A DNA stretch of 64,000 nucleotides from Flavonifractor sp. An82. Lineage in GTDB: Bacteria > Bacillota > Clostridia > Oscillospirales > Oscillospiraceae. The notes under the pieces were generated by a model, which saw only the letters and a list, made by a program, of their open reading frames with translations, was not told the DNA's origin and searched no databases. The stretch lies in the NCBI RefSeq assembly GCF_002159265.1, contig NZ_NFHG01000007.1:62001-126000 (forward strand), written 5' to 3'. Shown piece by piece: positions 50,547 through 59,022 of this stretch; the stretch's first letter is position 1, and the number at the start of each line of letters is the position of its first letter. The position numbers and the translations under genes are program-made.

Positions 50547-50770
50547 GCTTCTTTCCCTTCCGTCCGCCCCAGCAGGTAGTCGGTGGTCACGCCGAAATAG
50601 TCAGCCAGATGAATCAGCGTCAGGGACGGCACATTGATATAGCCATACTCCATCCGCTGATAATGCCGGTCGGTACAGTCCAGAAGCTGTGCCATTTCCA
50701 CCTGGGTCTTATGCTTTTCCTTCCGAAGCTCTTTGAGCCGCTTTCCAAAGGGCTCCATGATTTTTTCCAT
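50543..50770 (-). CDS. XRE-family helix-turn-helix regulator
   Basis: The 75 residues are little more than a Cro/C1 helix-turn-helix: RLKELRKEKHKTQVEMAQLL, DCTDRHYQRMEYGYINVPSL, IHLADYFGVTTDYLLGR. The ATG at 50770 follows AAGGGGG; in-frame residues upstream are not likely. It diverges from a 44-residue ORF whose promoter lies between them, so it probably controls that region. It is the first gene of the xre-nudix-trmN6-rsmI run. Confidence 0.88.
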   Translation of the reverse strand: MEKIMEPFGKRLKELRKEKHKTQVEMAQLLDCTDRHYQRMEYGYINVPSLTLIHLADYFGVTTDYLLGRTEGKEA

Positions 50771-50785
50771 TGTAACAAGGCCCCC

Positions 50786-50814
50786 TTGACATGACATTTT
50801 ATGTGGTGTATAAT
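50786..50814 (+). promoter_or_regulatory. Consensus sigma-A promoter of the 44-residue ORF
   Basis: TTGACA (50786-50791) and TATAAT (50809-50814), both perfect, with a 17-base spacer. Direct half-sites GACATT (50793-50798 and about 50821-50826) could bind the XRE protein. Confidence 0.85.
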
Positions 50815-50838
50815 AAACACGACATTGGAGGTGGTGCT

Positions 50839-50973
50839 ATGAGTGACTTTCTGACCTTCCTCTATGAAGGATACATCAAACCCTATCTGGACCGTCAGAG
50901 CAGGGACGACGGGGATGCCTTCCTGCTGGGGGTACGCACCGGGGCGGGCCTGCGCCAGAACGGGGCGCTATGA
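50839..50973 (+). CDS. 44-residue small protein
   Basis: The frame begins MSDFLTFLYEGYIKPYLD and ends GVRTGAGLRQNGAL. It has a consensus promoter, and GGAGGTGG eight bases before the ATG, so expression is likely. No signal peptide or metal motif is seen; the first 17 residues are amphipathic and aromatic. It overlaps the end of nrdG by six bases on the other strand, and no separate terminator is visible, so transcription would run into nrdG antisense. I do not recognise it. Confidence 0.65.
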   Translation: MSDFLTFLYEGYIKPYLDRQSRDDGDAFLLGVRTGAGLRQNGAL

Positions 50974-51495
50974 CTCCGGTCGGGTGAAGTGGGCCAGGGG
51001 ATCGGGGCGACTCCACAGCACCACTTTCCCCGACGCCCGGCTCTTGGGTACATCGATGAGCCGCTGGTTGGTGCTCCCCCGGAAAAGAGCGTCATAGGAC
51101 TTGAGCTTTTCCACAAAGGGCCCGTCCACCAGCACATCTACCTGCTCCAGCAGGGCGGGCACGCCACCGTCCTCCCGCTCCAGCAGGGTTTCGTAGAGAT
51201 AGCCGGTGTAGGCCCACACATTGAGGCCGCGGGCTCTGGCCCAGGCCGCCAGGGCGGCGCACTCCTCCGCCTGGTCAAAGGGCTCCCCGCCGGACAGGGT
51301 GAGCCCGTCGGTGAGGGGATTGGACTCCATCTGCTCCGCCAGCTCCTCCACCGTCACCTCCCGGCCCCCGGCGGGGTCGTGGGTGTCGGGATTGTGGCAG
51401 CCGGGACAGTGATGGGGACAGCCCTGAGTAAAGACAGTGAACCGCAGGCCGGGGCCGTCCACAATGGAGTCGGACACCACATTGGCAATACGCAT
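50968..51495 (-). CDS. nrdG: Anaerobic ribonucleotide reductase activating protein
   Basis: NrdG is a radical-SAM enzyme that makes the glycyl radical on NrdD. The 175 residues contain VDGPGLRFTVFTQGCPHHC, completing the CxxxCxxC cluster motif as CPHHCPGC, and GLTLSGGEPFDQ. The ATG follows CAGGAGAA. nrdD is not adjacent: upstream is a chromate transporter gene behind a terminator. It must be elsewhere. Confidence 0.94.
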   Translation of the reverse strand: MRIANVVSDSIVDGPGLRFTVFTQGCPHHCPGCHNPDTHDPAGGREVTVEELAEQMESNPLTDGLTLSGGEPFDQAEECAALAAWARARGLNVWAYTGYLYETLLEREDGGVPALLEQVDVLVDGPFVEKLKSYDALFRGSTNQRLIDVPKSRASGKVVLWSRPDPLAHFTRPES

Positions 51496-51510
51496 ATCAG
51501 TTCTCCTGTA

Positions 51511-51545
51511 AAGAGGGGGCTGCTGCACCGCAGCAGCCCCCTCTT
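51511..51545. terminator. Terminator between chrA and nrdG
   Basis: AAGAGGGGGCTGCTGC, loop ACC, complementary arm. On the minus strand it ends the chrA transcript just before nrdG. Confidence 0.85.
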
Positions 51546-51555
51546 CCTTCTTATT

Positions 51556-52119
51556 TTAGAATTGGAACACCACGCCTACCACCGCCGAGGCGGCGATAAA
51601 CACAATGGGGTGGATCTTTTTCAGGGATTTCACCTGAAGGCAGGCAAAGACCACCACCGCCAGCAGGATGCTCTTCCACTGGAAAAATTCCGCTGTACCG
51701 AAGGCGGCGCCGGTGTTGATAAGGGCGATGGCGCACACCTCCATCAGGGCCGCGGCGATCAGAGCGGTAGAGGCGGGACGGATGCCGTAAAACACCGCGT
51801 CTACCCCCCGGCTCTCCCGGAATTTTTTCAAAAATCCGGCGATCACCAGAATCACGATGATGGATGGACAGATCAATCCCAGGGTGGCGATGACGCCGCC
51901 TGGTATGCCCCCCACATGAAATCCCACATAGGTGGCCATGTTCACCCCCATGGGGCCGGGGGTGGACTCAGAAATGGCGATCATATTGGCCAGATCCCCG
52001 GCGGTAAACCAGCCGGTGCGGGTCCCCATGTCGGTGAGGAAGGGAATGGTGGCCAGGCCGCCGCCGATGGCGAACAGACCTGTTTTGAAAAACTCATAGA
52101 AGAGCTGGAGATAACTCAT
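51556..52119 (-). CDS. Chromate transporter family, half-length (second half)
   Basis: The 187 residues are one CHR domain with about six helices: FKTGLFAIGGGLATIPFLTD and AISESTPGPMGVNMATYVGF, the conserved family marks. The pair with the next gene makes the short-chain CHR type, whose two halves work together. The physiological substrate in anaerobes is not known. It overlaps its partner by four bases. Confidence 0.92.
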   Translation of the reverse strand: MSYLQLFYEFFKTGLFAIGGGLATIPFLTDMGTRTGWFTAGDLANMIAISESTPGPMGVNMATYVGFHVGGIPGGVIATLGLICPSIIVILVIAGFLKKFRESRGVDAVFYGIRPASTALIAAALMEVCAIALINTGAAFGTAEFFQWKSILLAVVVFACLQVKSLKKIHPIVFIAASAVVGVVFQF

Positions 52120-52712
52120 CCCTTCAGCCCTCCTTTGGCGGCCCGGACACACAGGCCGGTGACACCCGCCGCCACCACCAACACAATGGGTGAGGTGACA
52201 AAGCCCATCACCGCCGCCAGGGCGGTCCCGGCAGGAAAGGTCACAAAATTGCCCACCACCGCCAGTACCACCACCACCGCGAAGATGAGGACAGTGGGCA
52301 GATCCACCATGGTACTCTCGCGCAGCTTGAGTACGCTGGACAGGATGAGGGCGCACACACAGGCCCGCACGCCGTTGAAGGCGTGGATCACCGCCGGCAG
52401 CTGGGCAAAATTCTGTAAAAAGGCGGCAATGACCATGATAATGACAATGGCGGGGAACACCACCCCCAGGGTGGCTACCACGCCCCCCACACCGCCGGCC
52501 AGCTTATGGCCCACAAAGGTGGCGGTGTTGACGGCAATGACGCCGGGGGTACACTGGCCGATGGCAAAATAGTCGGTCAGCTCCTCCTCCCGAACCCAGT
52601 CACGCTTCTCCACCAGCTCCCGCTGGAGGATAGGCAGCATGGCGTAGCCGCCGCCGAAGGTGCACACGCCTATCCGGGCAAAGAGCCAAAACAGCTTCCA
52701 GTAAAGATTCAC
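52116..52712 (-). CDS. Chromate transporter family, half-length (first half)
   Basis: The 198 residues form the other CHR domain: FARIGVCTFGGGYAMLPILQ, FAIGQCTPGVIAVNTATFVG. The start is GTG preceded by GGAGTAAC and directly follows the nadE stop. Both halves have a GGG-Y/L motif and a PG motif, in the normal order. Chromate, sulfate or another oxyanion could be carried. Confidence 0.92.
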   Translation of the reverse strand: MNLYWKLFWLFARIGVCTFGGGYAMLPILQRELVEKRDWVREEELTDYFAIGQCTPGVIAVNTATFVGHKLAGGVGGVVATLGVVFPAIVIIMVIAAFLQNFAQLPAVIHAFNGVRACVCALILSSVLKLRESTMVDLPTVLIFAVVVVLAVVGNFVTFPAGTALAAVMGFVTSPIVLVVAAGVTGLCVRAAKGGLKG

Positions 52713-52713
52713 G

Positions 52714-54636
52714 TTACTCCAGTCCCTCCAGTTCCTCCATCCACAGGGAGGCCACAGCGTCAGAGGGCATGCGCCAGTCGCCCCGGGGGGACAGGGCCAC
52801 CGAGCCCACCTTGGGGCCATCGGGCAGACAGGAGCGCTTGAACTGCTGGGAGAAGAACCGGCGGTAGAAGTTCTTCAGCCACTTGAGCAGGGTGGCCCGG
52901 TCATACCGCTTGCCCATGGCCTGCTCGGCCAGACGCAGCACCTTTTTGGGCCCAAAGCCCCAGCGGATGGCGTAATAGAGGTAGAAGTCATGGAGCTCGT
53001 AGGGCCCCACCAGATCCTCGGTCTTCTGGGCGATCTGCCCCTCAATGGCGGGAAGCAGCTCGGGAGACACGGGGGTATCCAGAATGTCGGCCAGCACGGT
53101 GGACAGCTGAGGGTCCTCCGCCTCCTTGTCGTCGGAGATGAAGCTGACCAGATGGCGCACCAGAGTCTTGGGGATACCGGCGTTGACAGCGTAGTTGCTC
53201 ATGTGGTCGCCGTTATAGGTACACCAGCCCAGGGCCAGCTCGCTGAGGTCACCGGTGCCAATGACCAGGCCGCCTGTTTGGTTTGCGATGTCCATGAGCA
53301 CCTGGGTACGCTCTCTGGCCTGGCCGTTCTCAAAGGTGACGTCGTGGTCCTCCATAGACTGGCCGATATCCTTGAAGTGGCGGCGCACCGCCTCCCCGAT
53401 ATCAATAGTCTTGAGGGTGCAGCCCAGCCGCTCGGCCAGCAGCACCGCGTTGGACTTGGTGCGGTCGGTGGTGCCGAAGCAGGGCATGGTTACCGCGATG
53501 ATATCGCTGGCCGGCCGGTCCAGCATCTCCATGGACACCGCCGTAATGAGTACCGCCAGGGTGGAGTCCAGACCGCCGGACAGGCCCACCACCGCCGTCT
53601 TGGCGTGGGTGTGCTCCAGCCGCTTCTTCAGGCCCAGGGCGGCGGTGTACAGGATCTCGTTGCACCGCTCCGCCCGGTCGTTCCGGTCCTGAGGCACGAA
53701 GGGGGTGGGGGACACCGGGCGGGTGAGGCGGGTGTCGGTCAAATCCAGATCAAAGGAGGCCCGCCAGCACTCTCGGCTGGGGTCGGCCTGATAGGTGTTC
53801 ATCCGCTGCCGCTCATAGACCAGCCGGTCCACATCGATCTCGCTGATGGTCAGGCCGTTGGCAAACCGCCGCTCGGCCAGGATGGTTCCATTCTCAGCAA
53901 TGATATTGTGTCCGGCAAAGACCAGATCGGTGGTGGACTCCCCCTCCCCGGCATTGGCATACACATAGCCGCACACCAGCCGTCCGCTCTGACCGGACAC
54001 CAGCCCCCGGCGGTAGGCCGCCTTGCCCGCCAGCTCGTTGGAGGCCGACAGGTTCAGGATGACGGTGGCTCCCGCCCGGGCCAGACGGATGGAGGGAGGC
54101 TCGGGGGCCCACAGGTCCTCGCAGATCTCCACGCCGATGACCAGATTGGGCATCTCTGCACAGGCAAACAAATCGTTGTTCGACAGGGAGACCTCCTGGC
54201 CGCACAGGGAAATTCTGGTCTCCACCCCTGCTCCCGAAGCAAACCACCGCTGCTCATAGAACTCCCCGTAATTGGGCAGGTAGGTCTTGGGTACCAGCCC
54301 CAAAATCTCTCCGCTCTGTATCACAGCGGCACAGTTATACAGTTTGTTGTCCCATTTATTCCAGACCGGCAGGCCTACGGCGGTCACCATGTCCAGATTC
54401 TTGGTGGCCTCCAGAATGGTGGCCAGCCCCTCCTCCGCCCCTTTCAGCAAGGTGGGCTGGAGGAACAGGTCGGCACAGGTATAGCCGGTGAGGCACAGCT
54501 CAGGCAGAGCCAGCACCTTCACTCCCTGCTTGTCCGCCTCCCGCATGAGGGTAAAGATCTGTTCCGCATTGTAACGGCAGTCGGCCACCCGGATTCTGGG
54601 GGTGCCGGCGGCAACCTTGACAAATCCATCGCGCAT
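52714..54636 (-). CDS. nadE: Glutamine-dependent NAD+ synthetase
   Basis: The 640-residue NadE makes NAD+ from deamido-NAD+, with ammonia from glutamine. Residues 1-290 are the nitrilase-type glutaminase (ALPELCLTGYTCADL with Glu; catalytic cysteine in GVEICEDLWAPEPPS). From about 330 is the synthetase domain with VVGLSGGLDSTLAVLI and GTGDLSELALGWCTYNGDHM. The length is typical for the fused type. The ATG has AAGGAGG nearby. Confidence 0.96.
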   Translation of the reverse strand: MRDGFVKVAAGTPRIRVADCRYNAEQIFTLMREADKQGVKVLALPELCLTGYTCADLFLQPTLLKGAEEGLATILEATKNLDMVTAVGLPVWNKWDNKLYNCAAVIQSGEILGLVPKTYLPNYGEFYEQRWFASGAGVETRISLCGQEVSLSNNDLFACAEMPNLVIGVEICEDLWAPEPPSIRLARAGATVILNLSASNELAGKAAYRRGLVSGQSGRLVCGYVYANAGEGESTTDLVFAGHNIIAENGTILAERRFANGLTISEIDVDRLVYERQRMNTYQADPSRECWRASFDLDLTDTRLTRPVSPTPFVPQDRNDRAERCNEILYTAALGLKKRLEHTHAKTAVVGLSGGLDSTLAVLITAVSMEMLDRPASDIIAVTMPCFGTTDRTKSNAVLLAERLGCTLKTIDIGEAVRRHFKDIGQSMEDHDVTFENGQARERTQVLMDIANQTGGLVIGTGDLSELALGWCTYNGDHMSNYAVNAGIPKTLVRHLVSFISDDKEAEDPQLSTVLADILDTPVSPELLPAIEGQIAQKTEDLVGPYELHDFYLYYAIRWGFGPKKVLRLAEQAMGKRYDRATLLKWLKNFYRRFFSQQFKRSCLPDGPKVGSVALSPRGDWRMPSDAVASLWMEELEGLE

Positions 54637-54726
54637 ATCACGCGCCTCCTTCCATCAGGATCTTTTTCTAGCGAATATGATACCCCAAACCGGCCCATAT
54701 TGCAACGCTTCCGGTCGGGAAGAGCA

Positions 54727-54769
54727 AAACCCCGCCAGAGACCGGCAAAGCCGGACCCGGCAGGGTCTT
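54727..54769 (-). terminator. Putative terminator after hxlR
   Basis: On the minus strand GACCCTGCCGGGTCCGGC folds on GCCGGTCTCTGGCGGGGTTTT; pairing is imperfect but ends in T4. Confidence 0.65.
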
Positions 54770-54787
54770 TTCTGACATAAGGCCGTC

Positions 54788-55240
54788 TCAGTCCCGGTCC
54801 CGCCGATGGCGGGTGCGGCCCGGTTCAAAGTCGTTGGCCTGCATGATGTCCCCCAGCTCCTCGGTGTATTTGCTGGAGGTGTGGACCACAAAGGCATCGG
54901 AGTCGATGGGGATCCCCCGCTCGTCCATCTGCCGGATGCTCCAGATATACAGAGCGTCCAGTGCGGGGATGATCTGCTCCCCGCTGGGGGTGAGCACATA
55001 CTCCACCTTGGGTGGGATGGTGTCGTAGGAGATGCGGCGGATGAGTCCCGCCTCCACCAGCTCCCTCAGCTGCTGGCTGAACACCTTCTCAGAAATGGGC
55101 AGAGCCTTCAACGTCTGGTTGAAGCGAATGCTCCCGTAGGTGTGGATCTCATGGAGGATGGTCATCTTCCACTTCCCGCCGATGCAATGCAGCACATAGT
55201 GGTAGGGATTTGTCGGTGTGTCAAAATGATCGTTCCACAC
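54788..55240 (-). CDS. HxlR-family transcriptional regulator
   Basis: The 150 residues form an HxlR winged helix: VLHCIGGKWKMTILHEIHTY, FNQTLKALPISEKVFSQQLR, ELVEAGLIRRISYDTIPPKV, EYVLTPSGEQIIPALDAL. The start is GTG, with AGAGG about 11 bases upstream. HxlR proteins often sense electrophiles or metabolites and act on neighbours. It diverges from the BKACE cluster across a 405-base gap with repeats, so it is the best local candidate for control of that cluster. Confidence 0.92.
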   Translation of the reverse strand: MWNDHFDTPTNPYHYVLHCIGGKWKMTILHEIHTYGSIRFNQTLKALPISEKVFSQQLRELVEAGLIRRISYDTIPPKVEYVLTPSGEQIIPALDALYIWSIRQMDERGIPIDSDAFVVHTSSKYTEELGDIMQANDFEPGRTRHRRDRD

Positions 55241-55380
55241 AAGCAGTTACCTCTTTCTGTCCCAGATTTACACGTGGGGGCCGCAGACCCTCCGCTACCA
55301 TGATACCACAGCGTCCCCGCTCCCCACAAGGAGGGGAATCATACTTCCGCGTCAGCTCTGCCAAAATTTTAACAAAGAAA

Positions 55381-55473
55381 TTGTGTAGTTTCAACAAGAA
55401 GTGAAAATTCATAGCTTTCTTTCAGCCGTTTTGCACATTTTATATCTCTTCCTTTAGTCGTTTTTCACAATTT
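55381..55473. promoter_or_regulatory. Repeated sites in the hxlR-cupin intergenic region
   Basis: Two direct repeats, AGCCGTTTTGCACATTT (55424-55440) and AGTCGTTTTTCACAATTT (55456-55473), are 32 bases apart (three helical turns). A further palindrome-like TTGTGT-N5-CAACAA is at 55381-55397. The region is AT-rich against GC-rich genes on both sides. Between 55241 and 55380 I see no other feature. Confidence 0.5.
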
Positions 55474-55526
55474 TGCGGTACTTACCATTTGGTGGGTGCA
55501 AACCGTCAAGTTACCTACTTACATAA

Positions 55527-55569
55527 TTGTGCGTATTGCACAAAACCCGCTCCGTGACTACACTATACC
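55527..55569 (+). promoter_or_regulatory. Activator-type promoter of the BKACE cluster
   Basis: A 17-bp palindrome TTGTGC-GTATT-GCACAA (55527-55543) is followed by TATACC at 55564-55569. No -35 hexamer lies at the normal spacing. The same arrangement with identical distance is found at 60291-60333. The palindrome centre is about 41 bases before the expected RNA start, the class II activator position used by Crp/Fnr-type proteins. Confidence 0.65.
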
Positions 55570-55645
55570 CAGACAAAGTGCTGAGGCCAAAGGGGCCTGG
55601 CAATGACCCAAACACATGAAAATTATTTAAAGGAGCGGATTTCAA

Positions 55646-55996
55646 ATGGTTAAGCGTACTGTTGAGGAGCTCAAGACTTATGAGGCCGCCGGCCACTTCG
55701 GCTGCGTCGCCATGCGCATTCACGGCAAGGAGGAGACCGGTGCCGAGAAGTTCTGGGTTGGCGTTTCCACCTTCCTGCCCGGCGGCGGCGCTGAGTGGGC
55801 TTACGAGGACAACCCGCTGGAGAAGGTCTACTACGTGCTGGAGGGCGAGATGACCGTCACCGATAAGGACGGCAAGAAGTATGTCATCCACGCCAACGAG
55901 TCCATTTCCTTCCCCCCCAACGAGGGCCGCGGCCTGAAGAACGAGAGCAACCTGCCCGCCCGCATGCTGGTCATCATCAACTACCCCAACGCCTGA
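55646..55996 (+). CDS. Small cupin-domain protein
   Basis: The 116 residues are a single cupin barrel: [60 protein letters not shown]. Some usual metal histidines are replaced (GGGAEWAYE in place of HxH), so it may bind a ligand rather than catalyse. It is the first gene after the activator-type promoter, with AAAGGAG upstream. In similar clusters cupins act as isomerases or binding proteins; the role here is open. Confidence 0.85.
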   Translation: MVKRTVEELKTYEAAGHFGCVAMRIHGKEETGAEKFWVGVSTFLPGGGAEWAYEDNPLEKVYYVLEGEMTVTDKDGKKYVIHANESISFPPNEGRGLKNESNLPARMLVIINYPNA

Positions 55997-56051
55997 TCTC
56001 GTATCCGATCAGTCATTTGACCACTCATTAGAATATAAGGAGGAAATCATC

Positions 56052-56861
56052 ATGGTTCCCGTGAATAAGGACTTCGTTGAGAATATGTTCTCCGTCAAGG
56101 GCAAGGTGGCTCTGGTCACCGGCGCTACCGGCGCTCTGGGCTGCGTGCTGGCCAAGGCTTACGGCTACGCCGGCGCCAAGGTCTTCATGACCGGCCGCAA
56201 CGACGCCAAGCTGAAGGCTCTGGAGGACGAGTTCAAGGCTGAGGGCATCGACTGCGCCTACTTCGTGGCCGATCCCGCCAAGGAGGAGGACGTGGACGCT
56301 CTGGTCAAGGCCTGTGTGGCTCAGTACGGCTGCATCGACATCCTGGCTGTCTCCCACGGCTACAACAAGCCCCAGAACGTGCTGGAGCAGTCCGTTGCCG
56401 ACTGGCAGTACATCATGGACGCCGACTGCAAGAGCGTTTACATCGTGACCAAGTACGTGGCTCACCAGATGGTGGCTCAGTACGAGGCCGACAACACCAA
56501 GCGCGGCAAGATGGTCATCGTGACCTCTCAGCGCTCCAAGCGCGGCATGGCCGGCTACACCGGTTACTGCACCTCCAAGGGCGGCGCCGACCTGATGGTC
56601 TCCTGCCTGGCCTGCGACCTGTCCGCCAAGTACCACATCAACGTCAACTCCATCTGCCCCACCGTGTTCCGTTCCGACCTGACCGAGTGGATGTTCGATC
56701 CCGAGTCCGCCGTGTACAAGAACTTCCTGAACCGCGAGCCCATCGGTCGTCTGGGCGAGCCCGACGACTTCGTTGGCTACGCTCTGTTCCTGTCCTCCGA
56801 CGCCTCCAACTTCATCACCGGCAGCAACTGCGACTGCTCCGGCGGTTACCTGGTGGTGTAA
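56052..56861 (+). CDS. Short-chain dehydrogenase/reductase
   Basis: The 269-residue SDR has the cofactor loop [20 protein letters not shown], active-site segment [20 protein letters not shown] with YxxxK, and C-terminal [24 protein letters not shown] motif after beta-2 (FMTGRND) suggests NADP(H), not certain. It oxidises or reduces an alcohol/ketone of the cluster substrate. AAGGAGG precedes the ATG. Codon use is even more biased to common codons than the cobalamin genes, hinting at high expression. Confidence 0.9.
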   Translation: MVPVNKDFVENMFSVKGKVALVTGATGALGCVLAKAYGYAGAKVFMTGRNDAKLKALEDEFKAEGIDCAYFVADPAKEEDVDALVKACVAQYGCIDILAVSHGYNKPQNVLEQSVADWQYIMDADCKSVYIVTKYVAHQMVAQYEADNTKRGKMVIVTSQRSKRGMAGYTGYCTSKGGADLMVSCLACDLSAKYHINVNSICPTVFRSDLTEWMFDPESAVYKNFLNREPIGRLGEPDDFVGYALFLSSDASNFITGSNCDCSGGYLVV

Positions 56862-56893
56862 TTTCCGTTTGACGGAAAGGACGGCATAACGCA

Positions 56894-57823
56894 ATGAAGA
56901 AAATCAAAAATATCATGATCTGCGGCGCGGGCATGATGGGCAAGAACATCGGCTTCGTGTTCGCTTCCAACCCCGACTTCCAGGTGGGCATGTACGACCT
57001 GTACCCCACCGACGTGGAGGCCGGTATCCGCACCAACACCAAGCAGCTGGTGGAGAAGGGCGTCATCACCGAGGAGGAGCTGGCTGACCGACTCTCCCGC
57101 ATCTCCTTCACCACCGACATGGACAGCGACATCGTCAAGAACGCCGACTTCGTCATCGAGGCCGTGTTCGAGGACATGAAGATCAAGCGTGAGACCTTCG
57201 CCAAGCTGGAGGAGCGCTGCGCCGAGGACACCATCTTCTGCACCAACTCCTCCGTCATGAGCCCCAGCGAGATCTCCGCCGAGCTCAAGCACCGCGAGCG
57301 CTTTGTGGGTACCCACTTCTGGAACCCCGGTCACCTGATCCCCCTGGTGGAGGTGGTCAAGTCCGACGCTTCCTCCGACGAGACTGCTCAGACTGTCATG
57401 GAGGTTCTGCGCTCCGTGGGCAAGAAGCCCGTGCTATGCAAGAAGGACGTGCCCGGCTTCATCGCCAACCGTATGCAGCACGCCCTGTGGCGTGAGGCCA
57501 TCTCCATTGTGGAGAACGGCATCGCCGACGCCGCCACCGTGGACGAGGCGGTGCGCTACTCCTTCGGTCTCCGTCTGCCCCAGTTGGGCCCCATGGAGAA
57601 CGCCGACATGGTGGGCACCGACCTGACCTACAACATCCACGACTACATCCTCCAGGACCTGGAGGACTCCCACAAGCCCTCTCCCCTGCTCAAGCAGCTG
57701 CGGGATGAAGGCAAGATCGGCTTCAAGACCGGCGAGGGCTTCCAGAAGTGGACTCCCGAGCAGGTGGCCAAATCCAACGCCGATCTGAACGAGTATCTGA
57801 TCCGGATGCTGTACGGCAAGTAA
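56894..57823 (+). CDS. 3-hydroxyacyl-CoA dehydrogenase family, hydroxy-acid type
   Basis: The 309-residue enzyme has the NAD loop IMICGAGMMGKNIGFVFASN and the catalytic pair in VGTHFWNPGHLIPLVEVV with GFIANRMQHALWREA. The HFWNP-HLIPLVEVV form is found in family members acting on free beta-hydroxy acids, such as L-carnitine dehydrogenase, rather than CoA esters. With BKACE two genes on, the expected step is beta-hydroxy acid to beta-keto acid. It follows the SDR gene by 32 bases. Confidence 0.88.
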   Translation: MKKIKNIMICGAGMMGKNIGFVFASNPDFQVGMYDLYPTDVEAGIRTNTKQLVEKGVITEEELADRLSRISFTTDMDSDIVKNADFVIEAVFEDMKIKRETFAKLEERCAEDTIFCTNSSVMSPSEISAELKHRERFVGTHFWNPGHLIPLVEVVKSDASSDETAQTVMEVLRSVGKKPVLCKKDVPGFIANRMQHALWREAISIVENGIADAATVDEAVRYSFGLRLPQLGPMENADMVGTDLTYNIHDYILQDLEDSHKPSPLLKQLRDEGKIGFKTGEGFQKWTPEQVAKSNADLNEYLIRMLYGK

Positions 57824-57874
57824 GTCATCCGGCCTATCCTACGCACTGAAATCAACTTTAAGGAGGAACCTGTT

Positions 57875-58888
57875 ATGGGTAAGACTGTTTTTGTTGACCT
57901 GACTCACCCCTTCGGCGCCGAGATCCCCCGCTGGCCTTACTTTGACAAGCCCGACATCGTGGGCGCCCATTCCATGGCAAAGGGCGGCGTGCTGACTCAG
58001 CGCATCACCTGCACCATGCACACCGGCACTCACTGCGACGCTCCCCGTCACGTCATGGAGTATGAGTTCGACGGCCGCCGGGCCCGCTACTCCGATGAGA
58101 TGCCCATCGACGCCTACACCGGCCAGGCTGTTGTGCTGAAGATCGACATCGAGCCCTGGGGCCTGATCACCGACAAGCACCTGGACGCCGCCTGCGAGAA
58201 GTACGGCATCAACCAGGCTGACCTGGAGGGCAAGGTTGTCTGCCTGAACACCGGTATGCACCGCCTGTTCGACGACTCCAAGGCCTACTATCACTATGCC
58301 GCCGGCACCGGTGTTGAGGCCGGTAAGTGGTTCGTCAAGAACAAGGTCAAGTGCGTGGCCATGGACAGCCAGGCTCTGGACCATCCCCTGCACACCGCCA
58401 TGGGCAACAACGGCATGACCCGTATGAACCTGCTGGGCGCCACCGGCCGTCCCATCACTGAGGAGTACAAGGAGCTCTTCGGCGAGGAGGCCTATGCCAA
58501 GTTCGACAAGGAGGAGTACATCCGCATCTTCGGCCAGAAGGCTTACGATGAGCTGTACGGCGATCTGGAGAACATCGGCGTTTGGGGCACCTGGGAGCCC
58601 TGCCACAAGGAGATGCTGGGCCACGGCATCGTGGGCGTTGAGAACCTGGGCGGCGACCTGGACAAGATTCCCGCCGGCGTGTGGTTCCGCTTCAACTGCT
58701 TCCCCCTGCGCTGGTACATGGGCGACGGCTCCATGGCCCGCTGCAGCGCCGAGATCGACGAGGACCTGCTGATCAAGGACGTTCCCACCCGTACCTACAA
58801 GTACGGCGGCACCGGCTACGGCGAGGCCGAGGGCAACGGCGACAGCGGCCTGGAGTACATCCAGAAGCTGTTCAACCGCAACAAGTAA
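57875..58888 (+). CDS. Cyclase-family metal-dependent hydrolase
   Basis: The 337 residues belong to the cyclase/kynurenine-formamidase family (PF04199): VFVDLTHPFGAEIPRWPYF at the start, and the metal motif MHTGTHCDAPRHVMEYEFDG. Members hydrolyse amide, lactone or cyclic bonds; here it could open a ring or remove a group before oxidation. It is longer than typical (210-260) by an insert around residues 180-240. The ATG follows TAAGGAGG. Confidence 0.88.
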   Translation: MGKTVFVDLTHPFGAEIPRWPYFDKPDIVGAHSMAKGGVLTQRITCTMHTGTHCDAPRHVMEYEFDGRRARYSDEMPIDAYTGQAVVLKIDIEPWGLITDKHLDAACEKYGINQADLEGKVVCLNTGMHRLFDDSKAYYHYAAGTGVEAGKWFVKNKVKCVAMDSQALDHPLHTAMGNNGMTRMNLLGATGRPITEEYKELFGEEAYAKFDKEEYIRIFGQKAYDELYGDLENIGVWGTWEPCHKEMLGHGIVGVENLGGDLDKIPAGVWFRFNCFPLRWYMGDGSMARCSAEIDEDLLIKDVPTRTYKYGGTGYGEAEGNGDSGLEYIQKLFNRNK

Positions 58889-58952
58889 TTCCCCCTTTCC
58901 TCTCTTTGTTCTATTAACTACCCTAAATTCCCTTCCCATTCCATGCCATGCG

Positions 58953-58982
58953 TAAAGCGGCGGGCTGTCGCCCGCCGCTTTA
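58953..58982 (+). terminator. Hairpin between the cyclase and BKACE genes
   Basis: TAAAGCGGCGGGC, loop TGTC, perfect complementary arm. Only TTTA follows, so it may be a weak terminator or a processing/stability site that lowers read-through to the BKACE gene. Confidence 0.6.
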
Positions 58983-59022
58983 TGCGGTATCTTCATTTCA
59001 TTAGAAAGGACGATGACAGATC

